From NCBI GenBank assembly GCA_003220535.1, contig QHSU01000082.1:1-64000 (forward strand): 64,000 bases of DNA. Reading direction: 5' to 3'. The position numbers and the translations under genes were made by a program. The notes beneath the pieces were generated by a model, which was not told where the DNA came from, did not search any database, and was given only the letters and a program-made list of their open reading frames with translations. The stretch is from Candidatus Rokuibacteriota bacterium (GTDB lineage: Bacteria > Methylomirabilota > Methylomirabilia > Rokubacteriales > CSP1-6). Below, piece by piece: positions 26,054-33,991 of this stretch. Position 1 is the stretch's first letter, and every line of letters begins with the position of its first letter.

Positions 26054-27463
26054 TTGATCAAGGGCGCCGAGGATCCCTATCAGGGGCGGGGCCTCATCGC
26101 CGACCCCATCCATCAGTACATCCTCTATACACGGCCGGGCGGGGTCCCCGGCGAGGCGTCCGAGCAGGACCTGATCGACACCGCGTGGGTGCAACGGCTG
26201 CGTCGCGTGCCCCAGCTCCAGTCAGCGCGCTGGGTGTACCCGGCGGCCGAGCACAGCCGCTTCCAGCACTCGCTCGGCGCGATGCACCTGGCCGGGCGTC
26301 TCGCCCTGCATCTCTACCCGTCGCTCCGCGCGACTTTCCGCGACGCGCCGTCCTCCGCGCTGATCGAGGAGCTGCTGCGCACGGCGGGACTCCTGCACGA
26401 CGTCGGCCACGGCCCGTTCGGCCACTTCTTCGACGACAACTTCCTGGCGGACTACGACCTGACTCACGAGCTGCTCGGCCAGCGCATCATCCGCGAGGAG
26501 CTGGCCGACATCCTCCGGAGCCTCCGGCGGAGCCCGAACAGCGCCTTCGACGCCGGCGAGTCGATCGACCCGGAGTGGATCTGCTACCTGATGGGGAAGA
26601 GTTACACCCAGCCGCTGGAGTCGCACCCGAAGTGGCTCCCGCACCTCAAGCCGCTCCTCTCGGGCGTCTTTACCGCCGACAACATGGACTACGTGCTGCG
26701 CGACGCCTACATGTGCGGCGTCGCGATCGGGCCGATCGACATCGACCGGATCATCTACTACTCGTTCTTCTCCGATCGGGGCCTCACCCTCGATCGCGCC
26801 GGGCTCCAGGCGTTCACGATGTTCCTGAACGCCCGCTTCTACATGTACACGAACGTCTACTACCACCGGACCACGCGTGGCATCGACCTGCACCTCAAGG
26901 AGATCTTCCGCGATACGATGCGCATCGCCTTCCCGTTCGATCTGCGGAAGGAGCTCCACCCCTACCTCCATCTCACCGAGTGGACGCTGCTCGAGGACGT
27001 GGGGCGGTGGCACGAGGACGAGGACCCGTCCAAGAAGGCGCTCGGCGCGGAGTGGCGTCATATCCTCGACCGGAAGCTCAAATGGCGCATGTCGAGCGAG
27101 GAGATCCTCGACCAGTTCGAGACGCGCAAGGGACAGGGCTTCCTCGACATCGACACCGTGAAGCGGCGCGTGCGCACGTTCCTGCCGGCCGCGCTGCGGG
27201 AGGTCCCGTTCGAGATCGACATGGCGCTTCAGGATCCGCGACCGCTGAACCCGCTCAAGATGGGCGACCGGCAGATCTACGTGTACGACTCCTCCACGAA
27301 GCGCATCTCGGAGGAGCCGCTGACCGAGATCTTGAAGTATCTGCCGGGCAAGGTCGCGCAGTGCCGGATCTTCGCGATGAACCACGAGCACGATGCCGAG
27401 CTGGCCCAGGCGTTGAAGCGCGCGCTGAGCGAGGAGCCGCCCTCGATTCTCACCAACGTCTGA
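26054..27463 (+). CDS. HD-domain phosphohydrolase, SAMHD1/dGTPase-like
   Basis: A 469-residue protein beginning at TTG 26054, the only plausible start since the frame runs back into the preceding gene. The HD-type metal site is intact: H in EHSRFQHSLGAMH, the HD pair in LLHDVGHGPFGHF and the distal D in FTADNMDYVLRDA. The layout, including LHLKEIFRDTMR in the C-terminal half, matches the SAMHD1/YdhJ-type dNTP triphosphohydrolases. Likely reaction: hydrolysis of a deoxynucleotide or nucleotide phosphate; the exact substrate is unknown. Confidence 0.85.
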   Translation: MIKGAEDPYQGRGLIADPIHQYILYTRPGGVPGEASEQDLIDTAWVQRLRRVPQLQSARWVYPAAEHSRFQHSLGAMHLAGRLALHLYPSLRATFRDAPSSALIEELLRTAGLLHDVGHGPFGHFFDDNFLADYDLTHELLGQRIIREELADILRSLRRSPNSAFDAGESIDPEWICYLMGKSYTQPLESHPKWLPHLKPLLSGVFTADNMDYVLRDAYMCGVAIGPIDIDRIIYYSFFSDRGLTLDRAGLQAFTMFLNARFYMYTNVYYHRTTRGIDLHLKEIFRDTMRIAFPFDLRKELHPYLHLTEWTLLEDVGRWHEDEDPSKKALGAEWRHILDRKLKWRMSSEEILDQFETRKGQGFLDIDTVKRRVRTFLPAALREVPFEIDMALQDPRPLNPLKMGDRQIYVYDSSTKRISEEPLTEILKYLPGKVAQCRIFAMNHEHDAELAQALKRALSEEPPSILTNV

Positions 27464-27497
27464 CCCGGTCCCGGTCGGACGCCGGCACGGAGGCGAC

Positions 27498-27590
27498 ATG
27501 AATGTGCTCGAGTTCTTCGTGAGCCAGCCCACGCGCCTGCACTCGGCGGGCGTCGGCCAGGTCGAAGGCGCGTCGATCGAGCAGGGCTAG
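27498..27590 (+). CDS. Possible 30-residue small protein
   Basis: A short frame behind GGAGG (spacing four bases) encodes MNVLEFFVSQPTRLHSAGVG and ten more residues. It lies between the HD protein and the transporter gene. It has no similarity I can name and could be the remnant of a longer gene. Only the ribosome site supports it. Confidence 0.3.
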   Translation: MNVLEFFVSQPTRLHSAGVGQVEGASIEQG

Positions 27591-27628
27591 GCCTCGGCCT
27601 CTGAAACCGCTAGTATGATCGCACGGCC

Positions 27629-28288
27629 ATGAGCTGGCGGTTCGTCACCTTCGCCGCGCTGTTCGTCACCTGCCTCCTGACGGCCAACACCCTGGCCGCC
27701 AAGCTCGTCGCCGTCGGCGGCCTCGTGCTGTCCGCCGGGATCGTCATCTTCCCGGTGTCGTACATCGTCGGCGACGTGCTGACCGAGGTGTGGGGCTACG
27801 GGGCGGCGCGGCGCGTGATCTGGCTCGGATTCGGGTGCAACACGCTTATGGTCGCGGCGATCTGGGTGGGCGGCGAGCTTCCCGCCGCGCCCTTCTGGAA
27901 GGGACAGGCGGCGTACAGCGAGATCCTGGGCCAGACGCCACGGATCCTGCTGGCTTCCTTCGTTGCCTACCTCGTCGGCGAGTTCGCCAACTCGTTCGTC
28001 CTGGCGAAGCTGAAGATCCTGACCCACGGGCGGTGGCTCTGGACGCGCACGATCGGCTCCACGGTGGTCGGTCAGGCGCTGGACAGCGCGGTCTTCGTCA
28101 CGCTCGCCTTCGCCGGCTCGGTGCCGACCGGCGCGCTGATCGGGATCGCGCTCGGACAGTGGATCGCGAAGGTGGTCTACGAGGCGGCGGCGACGCCGCT
28201 CACGTACGCCGCGGTCGCCTGGCTGAAGGTGAGCGAGCGGACCGATGTGTACGACTACGACACCGACTTCAACCCGATCCGACTCTGA
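27629..28288 (+). CDS. yhhQ: Queuosine precursor transporter (YhhQ/VUT family)
   Basis: A 219-residue membrane protein with about six hydrophobic segments. Family marks: LFVTCLLTANTLAAK at the N-terminus, FPVSYIVGDVLTEVWGYG, GEFANSFVLAKLKI and the C-terminal KVVYEAAATPLTY. It imports preQ0/preQ1-type precursors for tRNA queuosine. I see no preQ1 riboswitch in the short leader. Confidence 0.88.
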   Translation: MSWRFVTFAALFVTCLLTANTLAAKLVAVGGLVLSAGIVIFPVSYIVGDVLTEVWGYGAARRVIWLGFGCNTLMVAAIWVGGELPAAPFWKGQAAYSEILGQTPRILLASFVAYLVGEFANSFVLAKLKILTHGRWLWTRTIGSTVVGQALDSAVFVTLAFAGSVPTGALIGIALGQWIAKVVYEAAATPLTYAAVAWLKVSERTDVYDYDTDFNPIRL

Positions 28289-28289
28289 C

Positions 28290-28796
28290 GTGACGGAACG
28301 CCTGTACTGGCCGAGCTGGTTTCTCGCGGCCCTGCTGACCGGGATCGTCGCGGGCTTCATGCTCGGCCACGCGCTGATTCTGGCGCGGTTCCTCGACTGG
28401 CTGCTCCTGTCGGGGGCGCCCGCGCTGAGCCAGGCCTACCCGTCGTTCCGGGGGTCGTCCGGGCGGTCGGGGCTCGAGGCCTACTACGCGGTCGCCGGGC
28501 TGCAGGTCGTGGGAACGAGCGCGTTCCTGTTCGTGTCGCTCGCGGCGCGCCGCCACCGGGGCCGGGCCCTGGTGGCGGGGGTGGCGGGGGCGCTCTGGAT
28601 CGCGATCCACTACGCGTCGGGGTTCGGAGCGCTCGAGGCCCGCGTGCTCCAGAGCGCGAGCGAGATCCCCCGTGAGGTGGCCGACCGGTTCGTCGGCTGG
28701 AACGTGCCGATTCATTTCGTTCACGCGGTAACGCTGGCGGTGGCGTTGGGCGCGCTCCTGTCGGTGCCGCTGGCGGCGCTGCGGCGAAGAGGCTAG
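28290..28796 (+). CDS. Small membrane protein of unknown function
   Basis: A 168-residue protein starting with GTG two bases after the transporter stop. Four hydrophobic segments are visible (WFLAALLTGIVAGFMLGHAL, the AYYAVAGLQVVGTSAFLFV region, ALVAGVAGALWIAIHYA and VHAVTLAVALGALLSVPL). The spacing of helices resembles four-helix anthrone-oxygenase-like/DUF1772 proteins, but I cannot confirm the family. It is translated with yhhQ and followed three bases later by gcdH. Confidence 0.6.
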   Translation: MTERLYWPSWFLAALLTGIVAGFMLGHALILARFLDWLLLSGAPALSQAYPSFRGSSGRSGLEAYYAVAGLQVVGTSAFLFVSLAARRHRGRALVAGVAGALWIAIHYASGFGALEARVLQSASEIPREVADRFVGWNVPIHFVHAVTLAVALGALLSVPLAALRRRG

Positions 28797-28799
28797 GGC

Positions 28800-29972
28800 A
28801 TGGAAAAGTTCCGAGGCGTCGACTACTACGCGATCGAGGGCCTCTTGTCCGAGGAAGAGCGGATGATCCGCGACGCGGTCCGCGACTGGGTCGAGGCCGA
28901 ATTCCTCCCGGTGGTCACCGAACACCATCGCGCCGGCAGCTTCCCCGTCGCGCTCATCGCCAAGCTCGGCGAGCTCGGCGTCTTCGGCGCCACCCTCAAG
29001 GGTTACGGATGCGCGGGACTCAGCAACGTCGCCTACGGGCTCATCATGCAGGAGCTCGAGCGCGGTGACTCCGGGCTGCGCTCGGCCGCGTCGGTGCAGA
29101 GCGGCCTGGTGATGCATCCGATCTACACCTACGGCTCGGAGGCGCAGAAAGAGTGGTGGCTCCCCGCGATGGCGCGCGGCGAAAAAGTCGGCTGCTTCGG
29201 TCTCACCGAGCCCGATTATGGCTCCGATCCCGGCGGGATGAAGACGCGGGCCCGCCGCCAGGGCGACGCATACGTCGTGAACGGGACGAAGCTGTGGATC
29301 ACCAACGGCTCGATCGCCGACGTCGCGGTGGTATGGGCGAAGGAAGACGACCGAGAGATCTACGGCTACCTGGTGGAGCGGGGCACGCCGGGCTTCTCCA
29401 CGCTCGATATCCACGGCAAGTTCTCGATGCGCGCCTCGATCACCTCCGAGCTATCGTTCCAGGATTGTCGGATCCCGCTCGAGAACAAGCTCCCGAACGT
29501 GAAAGGGCTGCGCGGCCCGCTGGGCTGCCTGAACCAGGCGCGTTACGGCATCGCCTGGGGCGCCGTGGGCGCGGCGATGGCCTGCTACGACTGGGCGCTC
29601 CAGTACGCGCAACAGCGCATCCAGTTCGGCAAGCCGATCGCGTCGTTCCAGCTCGTTCAGCAGAAGCTCGTCTGGATGATCACGGAGATCACCAAGGCGC
29701 AGTTCCTCTGTCTGCAACTGGGCCGGCTGAAGGACGCCGGCCAGGTCCGCCCACAGCAGGTCTCGATGGCGAAGATGAACAACGTCCAGATGGCGCTCGA
29801 CACCGCCCGGCTGGCGCGCGACATCCTGGGCGCCGCCGGAATCGTTGACGAGCACCCGGTGATCCGTCACATGATGAATCTGGAGACGGTCAACACGTAC
29901 GAGGGCACGCACGACATCCATACCCTCATCATCGGGCGGGACATCACGGGCCTCGACGCGTTCGGGACGTGA
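28800..29972 (+). CDS. gcdH: Glutaryl-CoA dehydrogenase
   Basis: A 390-residue acyl-CoA dehydrogenase of the glutaryl-CoA group, which both oxidises and decarboxylates glutaryl-CoA to crotonyl-CoA in lysine, tryptophan and benzoate breakdown. The GcdH hallmark NTYEGTHDIHTLIIGR, with catalytic E368, and GCFGLTEPDYGSDPG are present. The first 20 residues (EKFRGVDYYAIEGLLSEEE) also match the group. ATG three bases after the preceding stop. Confidence 0.92.
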   Translation: MEKFRGVDYYAIEGLLSEEERMIRDAVRDWVEAEFLPVVTEHHRAGSFPVALIAKLGELGVFGATLKGYGCAGLSNVAYGLIMQELERGDSGLRSAASVQSGLVMHPIYTYGSEAQKEWWLPAMARGEKVGCFGLTEPDYGSDPGGMKTRARRQGDAYVVNGTKLWITNGSIADVAVVWAKEDDREIYGYLVERGTPGFSTLDIHGKFSMRASITSELSFQDCRIPLENKLPNVKGLRGPLGCLNQARYGIAWGAVGAAMACYDWALQYAQQRIQFGKPIASFQLVQQKLVWMITEITKAQFLCLQLGRLKDAGQVRPQQVSMAKMNNVQMALDTARLARDILGAAGIVDEHPVIRHMMNLETVNTYEGTHDIHTLIIGRDITGLDAFGT

Positions 29973-30015
29973 GCATGCGCACCGGACGGGAGCGACGGCC
30001 CGGGAAGGGGTTCTC

Positions 30016-30816
30016 ATGCGGGTGCTGATAGCGGACGACGACGCGGACGTCCGGGAACTGCTCGTCGAGGTGTTCCGAGACGCCGGCTTCGACGTGCTGG
30101 AGGCGTCGAACGGCCTCGAGGCCCTGCTGTACGTCAAACGAGATCGACCCGACGCCGTGGTGCTCGACCTCATGATGCCGCGCCTCGGCGGCGTCGAGGC
30201 GCTCAAGCGGATCCACAACTTCAACCCGGGCATCCGGGTGCTGGTGGTCACCGGGGCCATCGATCCCGAGCTTCACCGACAGGCGACCGCATCGGGCGCG
30301 ACCGGCGTGTTCACGAAGCCGGTGAGCGCGGCGACGCTGGTGGCCGCGCTCACCGGGCCGGCGCCGACGCCGCCCCCGAAGCCGGCGTCATCCGAAGCCG
30401 TGCCCGTCCCGTCCGCCGGGGCGCCGACGGGACGGATCCTCGTGGTCGACGACAACCCCGAGGTGCGCGCGATGCTCGAGGACGTGCTCACCTCGCTCGG
30501 CTACACCACGCGCGCGGCGGCCGACGGCGCGACCGCGGTGCGCTCGGTCCTCACCGAGGCGCCCGACGTCGTGCTGCTCGACGTCTACATGCCCGGGCTC
30601 AGCGGGGTCGGCGCGCTTCCGACGATCGTGGCGCTCGCCCCGCACGCCAAGGTCATCATGATCAGCGGCGCCGCGAACGAGGACGTCCTGAAGCGGTCGC
30701 TGGCCTTCGGCGCCCACGACTACGTCACCAAGCCGTTCGAGATCTCGAGCCTCTCACGCGCCATCGAGATGGCGCTCGCGATGCGGAGGCTGGAGGCGAG
30801 CCCGGACGCCAAATGA
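30016..30816 (+). CDS. Tandem receiver-domain response regulator without output domain
   Basis: A 266-residue protein of two CheY-like receiver domains joined by a Pro/Ala/Ser linker (about residues 115-138). Phospho-acceptor aspartates are D51 (VVLDLMMPRLGG) and D189 (VVLLDVYMPGLSG); the acidic pockets ADDDADV and VVDDNPEV and the lysines in FTKPVS and VTKPFE are present, so both look active. No DNA-binding or enzymatic domain and no histidine kinase gene is nearby, so it probably relays phosphate or regulates by protein contact. Confidence 0.88.
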   Translation: MRVLIADDDADVRELLVEVFRDAGFDVLEASNGLEALLYVKRDRPDAVVLDLMMPRLGGVEALKRIHNFNPGIRVLVVTGAIDPELHRQATASGATGVFTKPVSAATLVAALTGPAPTPPPKPASSEAVPVPSAGAPTGRILVVDDNPEVRAMLEDVLTSLGYTTRAAADGATAVRSVLTEAPDVVLLDVYMPGLSGVGALPTIVALAPHAKVIMISGAANEDVLKRSLAFGAHDYVTKPFEISSLSRAIEMALAMRRLEASPDAK

Positions 30817-30852
30817 TCCGCTCAGCGAAGCGGCGCGCGTCCGCGGGCGCCG

Positions 30853-31455
30853 TCAGTCGCCTGCCGTCGGCGGACCGGCGTCGGGATTGTAGACGAACCC
30901 GCCGCCGTCGCGATACGCTCGCAGCAGGTTCGCCGCCTCGGCCCGTCGCACGCCCCACACCGCCTCGACACCGCGCTCGGCGAGGTACGCGTACGACTCG
31001 GGAAAAACGGGGCCCTCGTCGAATCCGACGGCCATCGCGTCGCCACGCTCCGCGCCGATCACCAGACGGCTGACGCCGCTCCACAGCGTCGCGCCCAGGC
31101 ACATCGCGCACGGCTCGCAGCTGGTGACGAGCTCGTGCGCGGGCCGACCGGGCGCGCGCAGGGTGAACGAGCCCACGCGCTGCTGGCCGAGCATCAATGC
31201 CAGCATCTCGGCGTGCAAGGCGGAGTTCCGCTGCCGGACGACGCTGTTGACGCCGGCCGCCACGACGCGGCCCGATTCGATCTCGAGGACGGCGGCGGCG
31301 AACGGCCCACCGGCGCGTCGCGCGACGTTCTCTTCCGCCAGGCGGATGACGAGCGCCATCTTGTCCTCGTCTCGGCGGTACGTCTGGCCGGACGCGGTGA
31401 CCGCGTCGACCCACGCCGGGACGTCGATGACCAGTCGAGATTGTCTGCTTTCCAT
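30853..31455 (-). CDS. Nucleoside/guanine deaminase-like zinc enzyme
   Basis: A 200-residue cytidine-deaminase-fold protein. The zinc motifs are HAEM (with the catalytic glutamate, in SALHAEMLALM) and SCEPCAMCLGATLW. This PCAMC form occurs in guanine deaminases and in tRNA adenosine deaminases; the preceding GGPFAAAVLEIESGRVV fits both. The extra 45 C-terminal residues and lack of tRNA-specific features make a small-molecule deaminase more likely. The ATG at 31455 is chosen; the open frame extends further upstream without family character. Confidence 0.8.
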   Translation of the reverse strand: MESRQSRLVIDVPAWVDAVTASGQTYRRDEDKMALVIRLAEENVARRAGGPFAAAVLEIESGRVVAAGVNSVVRQRNSALHAEMLALMLGQQRVGSFTLRAPGRPAHELVTSCEPCAMCLGATLWSGVSRLVIGAERGDAMAVGFDEGPVFPESYAYLAERGVEAVWGVRRAEAANLLRAYRDGGGFVYNPDAGPPTAGD

Positions 31456-31493
31456 CGAGAGGGTCCTTCGGGCCCGCGTCGCGAGGCGACTCG

Positions 31494-31895
31494 CTAGCGG
31501 GGTGCTGCGACGTACAGCTCGACCTCGTGACCGTCGGGATCCCGCACGGAGAACGAGGTCGGCGTCTCGCCGAACGGCGCGAGGCCGTGCGCCTCGGCCC
31601 ACCGGCGCGCCGCCCCGAGATCCTCCAGACTCGCGCCGACGTCGAACGCGATGTGGTAGAGACCCGGGACGCCCTTCGGCTGTGGCCCGGGCTCCTCGGC
31701 GCGCGCCAGCTCGCACGACACGTCGTGGTGATGAACGCCCGCCGAGAAGAAGAGGATGCGCCCGCCCTTGCCGGTGCCGGTCTCCACGAGGCCGAGCGTG
31801 TCGCGGTAGAAGCGTCGCGTGGCCTCGAGGTCGCGCACGAAGAGAGAGACGTGGCCCAGTTCGCGGATCGTCAGGCGCTGGGACGATGCGTCCAT
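31494..31895 (-). CDS. VOC-family (glyoxalase/dioxygenase-fold) protein
   Basis: A 133-residue protein with the paired beta-alpha-beta-beta-beta modules of the VOC superfamily. Metal ligands are plausible at H18 (LGHVSLFVRDL), H in GLYHIAFDVG and E in GHEVELYV. It lies upstream of the deaminase gene on the same strand with 38 bp between, and is divergent from the MFS gene 27 bp away. Whether it is a dioxygenase, glyoxalase or resistance protein cannot be told. Confidence 0.75.
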   Translation of the reverse strand: MDASSQRLTIRELGHVSLFVRDLEATRRFYRDTLGLVETGTGKGGRILFFSAGVHHHDVSCELARAEEPGPQPKGVPGLYHIAFDVGASLEDLGAARRWAEAHGLAPFGETPTSFSVRDPDGHEVELYVAAPR

Positions 31896-31922
31896 GGCGG
31901 AGTAGTGTAACATTGGGAGGTC

Positions 31923-33149
31923 ATGGCTGACTCGAAGCCCGCGGCCTACACCGCGCCCGCCGCGCCGGCTCTCGTCGCGTCGATCACGGACCACGTCCAA
32001 CCCAACGCGAAGCTGATCGCGCTTCTGTCGCTCGGTCATTTCGTCGTCGACCTCAACCAGGGGTCGCTGCCGGCGTTGCTGCCGCTGCTCAAGTCGGCGC
32101 ATCAGCTCTCCTACGCGTCGGCGGCGACGATCGTGCTCGCCGCGAACGTCGCCTCGTCGCTCGTGCAGCCGCTGTTCGGCTACTTCGCCGACCAGACGGC
32201 CCGGCGCTGGATGCTGCCGGCCTCGGTGTTCTTGACCGGCGCCGGGTTCGCGCTGATGGGACTGGCGCCGGGCTACGGGGCCCTGCTCGCGCTCGTCGCC
32301 GTGATGGGACTCGGCGTCGCCGCCTATCACCCGGAGGCCTACAAGACGGCGACGAACGTCGCCGGAGATCGGAAGGCGACGGCGCTGTCGTTCTTTTCGC
32401 TGGGCGGCAATGTCGGCGTGGCGCTCGGGCCGCCGGTGATCACGGCGCTCGTTGCCGGCCTCGGTCTTGCCGGAAGCCTCGGCATGCTGGCGCCGACCCT
32501 CGTTGCCGCGGCTCTCCTGCTGGCCGTGCTGCCCTCGCTCTCCCACCCCGCTCCCCGAGCCGTCGCCGCGGCGGCGGCGCGCGGCGTCAACATGCCCCGC
32601 GCGATGGGGCTCTTGATCCTCGTCGTCACGATCCGCTCGTGGGCGAGCCTCGGCTTCACGACGTTCGTGCCGTTCTACTACATCGACGTGCTCGGAGCCG
32701 ACCCACGGCTCGTCGGGCCGCTCCTCTTCGTCTTCCTCGGCGCGGGCGCCCTCGGCACCGTCGTGGCCGGACCGTTCGCCGACCGATGGGGCGCGCGCGC
32801 CTTCATGCAATGGGTACTCCTCGCCTCGCTGCCGTTCGGCGTGCTCTTCCTGATGGTCAAGGGTGTCCTGGCGTTCGTGATGCTCGGGCTGTTCGGCGCG
32901 ATCCTGACCTCGAGCTTCTCGGTGTCGATCGTCCTCGGGCAAGCGTACCTGCCGCGCAACGCCGGGACCGCCTCGGGCCTGATCGTGGGCTTCGCGATCG
33001 GCGCCGGCGGCGTCGGCGTGACGGCGCTCGGCTGGGTCGCCGACCGCTACGGACTGCCCGCGGCGCTCTGGATCAGCGCCCTGACGCCCCTGGCGGCGTT
33101 CGTCGCCACCCGATTCCTGCCGGCTCCGAGCGTCCCCGAAGCCAGGTGA
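31923..33149 (+). CDS. fsr: MFS transporter, fosmidomycin-resistance-like
   Basis: A 408-residue major facilitator with about twelve hydrophobic segments. The N-terminal block LLSLGHFVVDLNQGSLPALLP and GYFADQTARRWMLP, and AAYHPEA in the fourth helix region, are typical of the Fsr drug-efflux group. ATG at 31923 follows GGGAGG. It ends in a GTGA overlap with trmI. The natural substrate may not be fosmidomycin. Confidence 0.85.
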   Translation: MADSKPAAYTAPAAPALVASITDHVQPNAKLIALLSLGHFVVDLNQGSLPALLPLLKSAHQLSYASAATIVLAANVASSLVQPLFGYFADQTARRWMLPASVFLTGAGFALMGLAPGYGALLALVAVMGLGVAAYHPEAYKTATNVAGDRKATALSFFSLGGNVGVALGPPVITALVAGLGLAGSLGMLAPTLVAAALLLAVLPSLSHPAPRAVAAAAARGVNMPRAMGLLILVVTIRSWASLGFTTFVPFYYIDVLGADPRLVGPLLFVFLGAGALGTVVAGPFADRWGARAFMQWVLLASLPFGVLFLMVKGVLAFVMLGLFGAILTSSFSVSIVLGQAYLPRNAGTASGLIVGFAIGAGGVGVTALGWVADRYGLPAALWISALTPLAAFVATRFLPAPSVPEAR

Positions 33150-33985
33150 ACGACGGGCTTCCGTTCCAGGACGGTGAGCAAGTCCTGCTCATCGATCAGC
33201 GCGGGAAGCGCCACCTGATCTTTCTCCGCAAATCGGAGACGTTCCACTCCGACCGCGGCTGGGTGCCGCATGACGCGGTCATCGGCCAGCCCGAGGGCAG
33301 CTGGGTGCGGAGCTCGATGGGGCTTCGCCACCTGGCGCTGCGCCCGACGCTCGCCGAGTACGTGCTGGAGATGCCGCGCGGCGCTCAGGTCATCTATCCG
33401 AAAGACCTGGCGATGATCCTCTTCTGGGCCGACGTCTACCCCGGATGCCGCGTCCTGGAGGCGGGCACCGGCTCCGGAGCCTTGACGCTGGCGCTCCTGC
33501 GGGTCGTGGGGCCCGAGGGCAGGGTCATCACCTACGAGCAGCGGGACGAGTTCGCGCGGCGCGCGCTGGCGAACATCCACATGCGGCTCGGCGAGGTGGC
33601 GAATCTCGCGGTGCGGCTGCGGCCCGTGGAGGACGGCCTCGGCGAAGAGGAGCCGGTCGACCGGGTGCTGCTCGATCTCCCCGAGCCGTGGAAGCTCACG
33701 GGCGCGGTCGCGCGGGCGCTGCGGCCGGGCGGGATCTTCCTCTGCTACGTGCCGACGATCGTGCAATCGCACCAGATCGCCGAGACGCTCCAGCGCGAGC
33801 GCCACTGGGCGCTCGTCGAGACGTTCGAGACGCTCTATCGGCCGTGGAACATCGAAGGCCAGTCGGTGCGGCCGTTCCATCGTATGGTCGCCCATACGGG
33901 CTTCATCACGGTTGCCCGGCGCGTGGTGCCGGAGGAGAGCAGCGCGCCGGACGCGCGGCTGCGCCATCGCGAGCCCGAGGACTGA
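33146..33985 (+). CDS. trmI: tRNA (adenine-N1)-methyltransferase TrmI
   Basis: A 279-residue AdoMet-dependent enzyme that methylates A58 of tRNA. The AdoMet motif EAGTGSGALTLALLRVVG, the YEQRDEFARRA second strand and the VLLDLPEPW catalytic-domain loop are clear; the N-terminal beta domain (LIDQRGKRHLIFL) is typical of TrmI. GTG at 33146 overlaps the MFS stop, giving the normal length; the open frame extending upstream is a shadow. Confidence 0.9.
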   Translation: MNDGLPFQDGEQVLLIDQRGKRHLIFLRKSETFHSDRGWVPHDAVIGQPEGSWVRSSMGLRHLALRPTLAEYVLEMPRGAQVIYPKDLAMILFWADVYPGCRVLEAGTGSGALTLALLRVVGPEGRVITYEQRDEFARRALANIHMRLGEVANLAVRLRPVEDGLGEEEPVDRVLLDLPEPWKLTGAVARALRPGGIFLCYVPTIVQSHQIAETLQRERHWALVETFETLYRPWNIEGQSVRPFHRMVAHTGFITVARRVVPEESSAPDARLRHREPED

Positions 33986-33991
33986 GCGGCG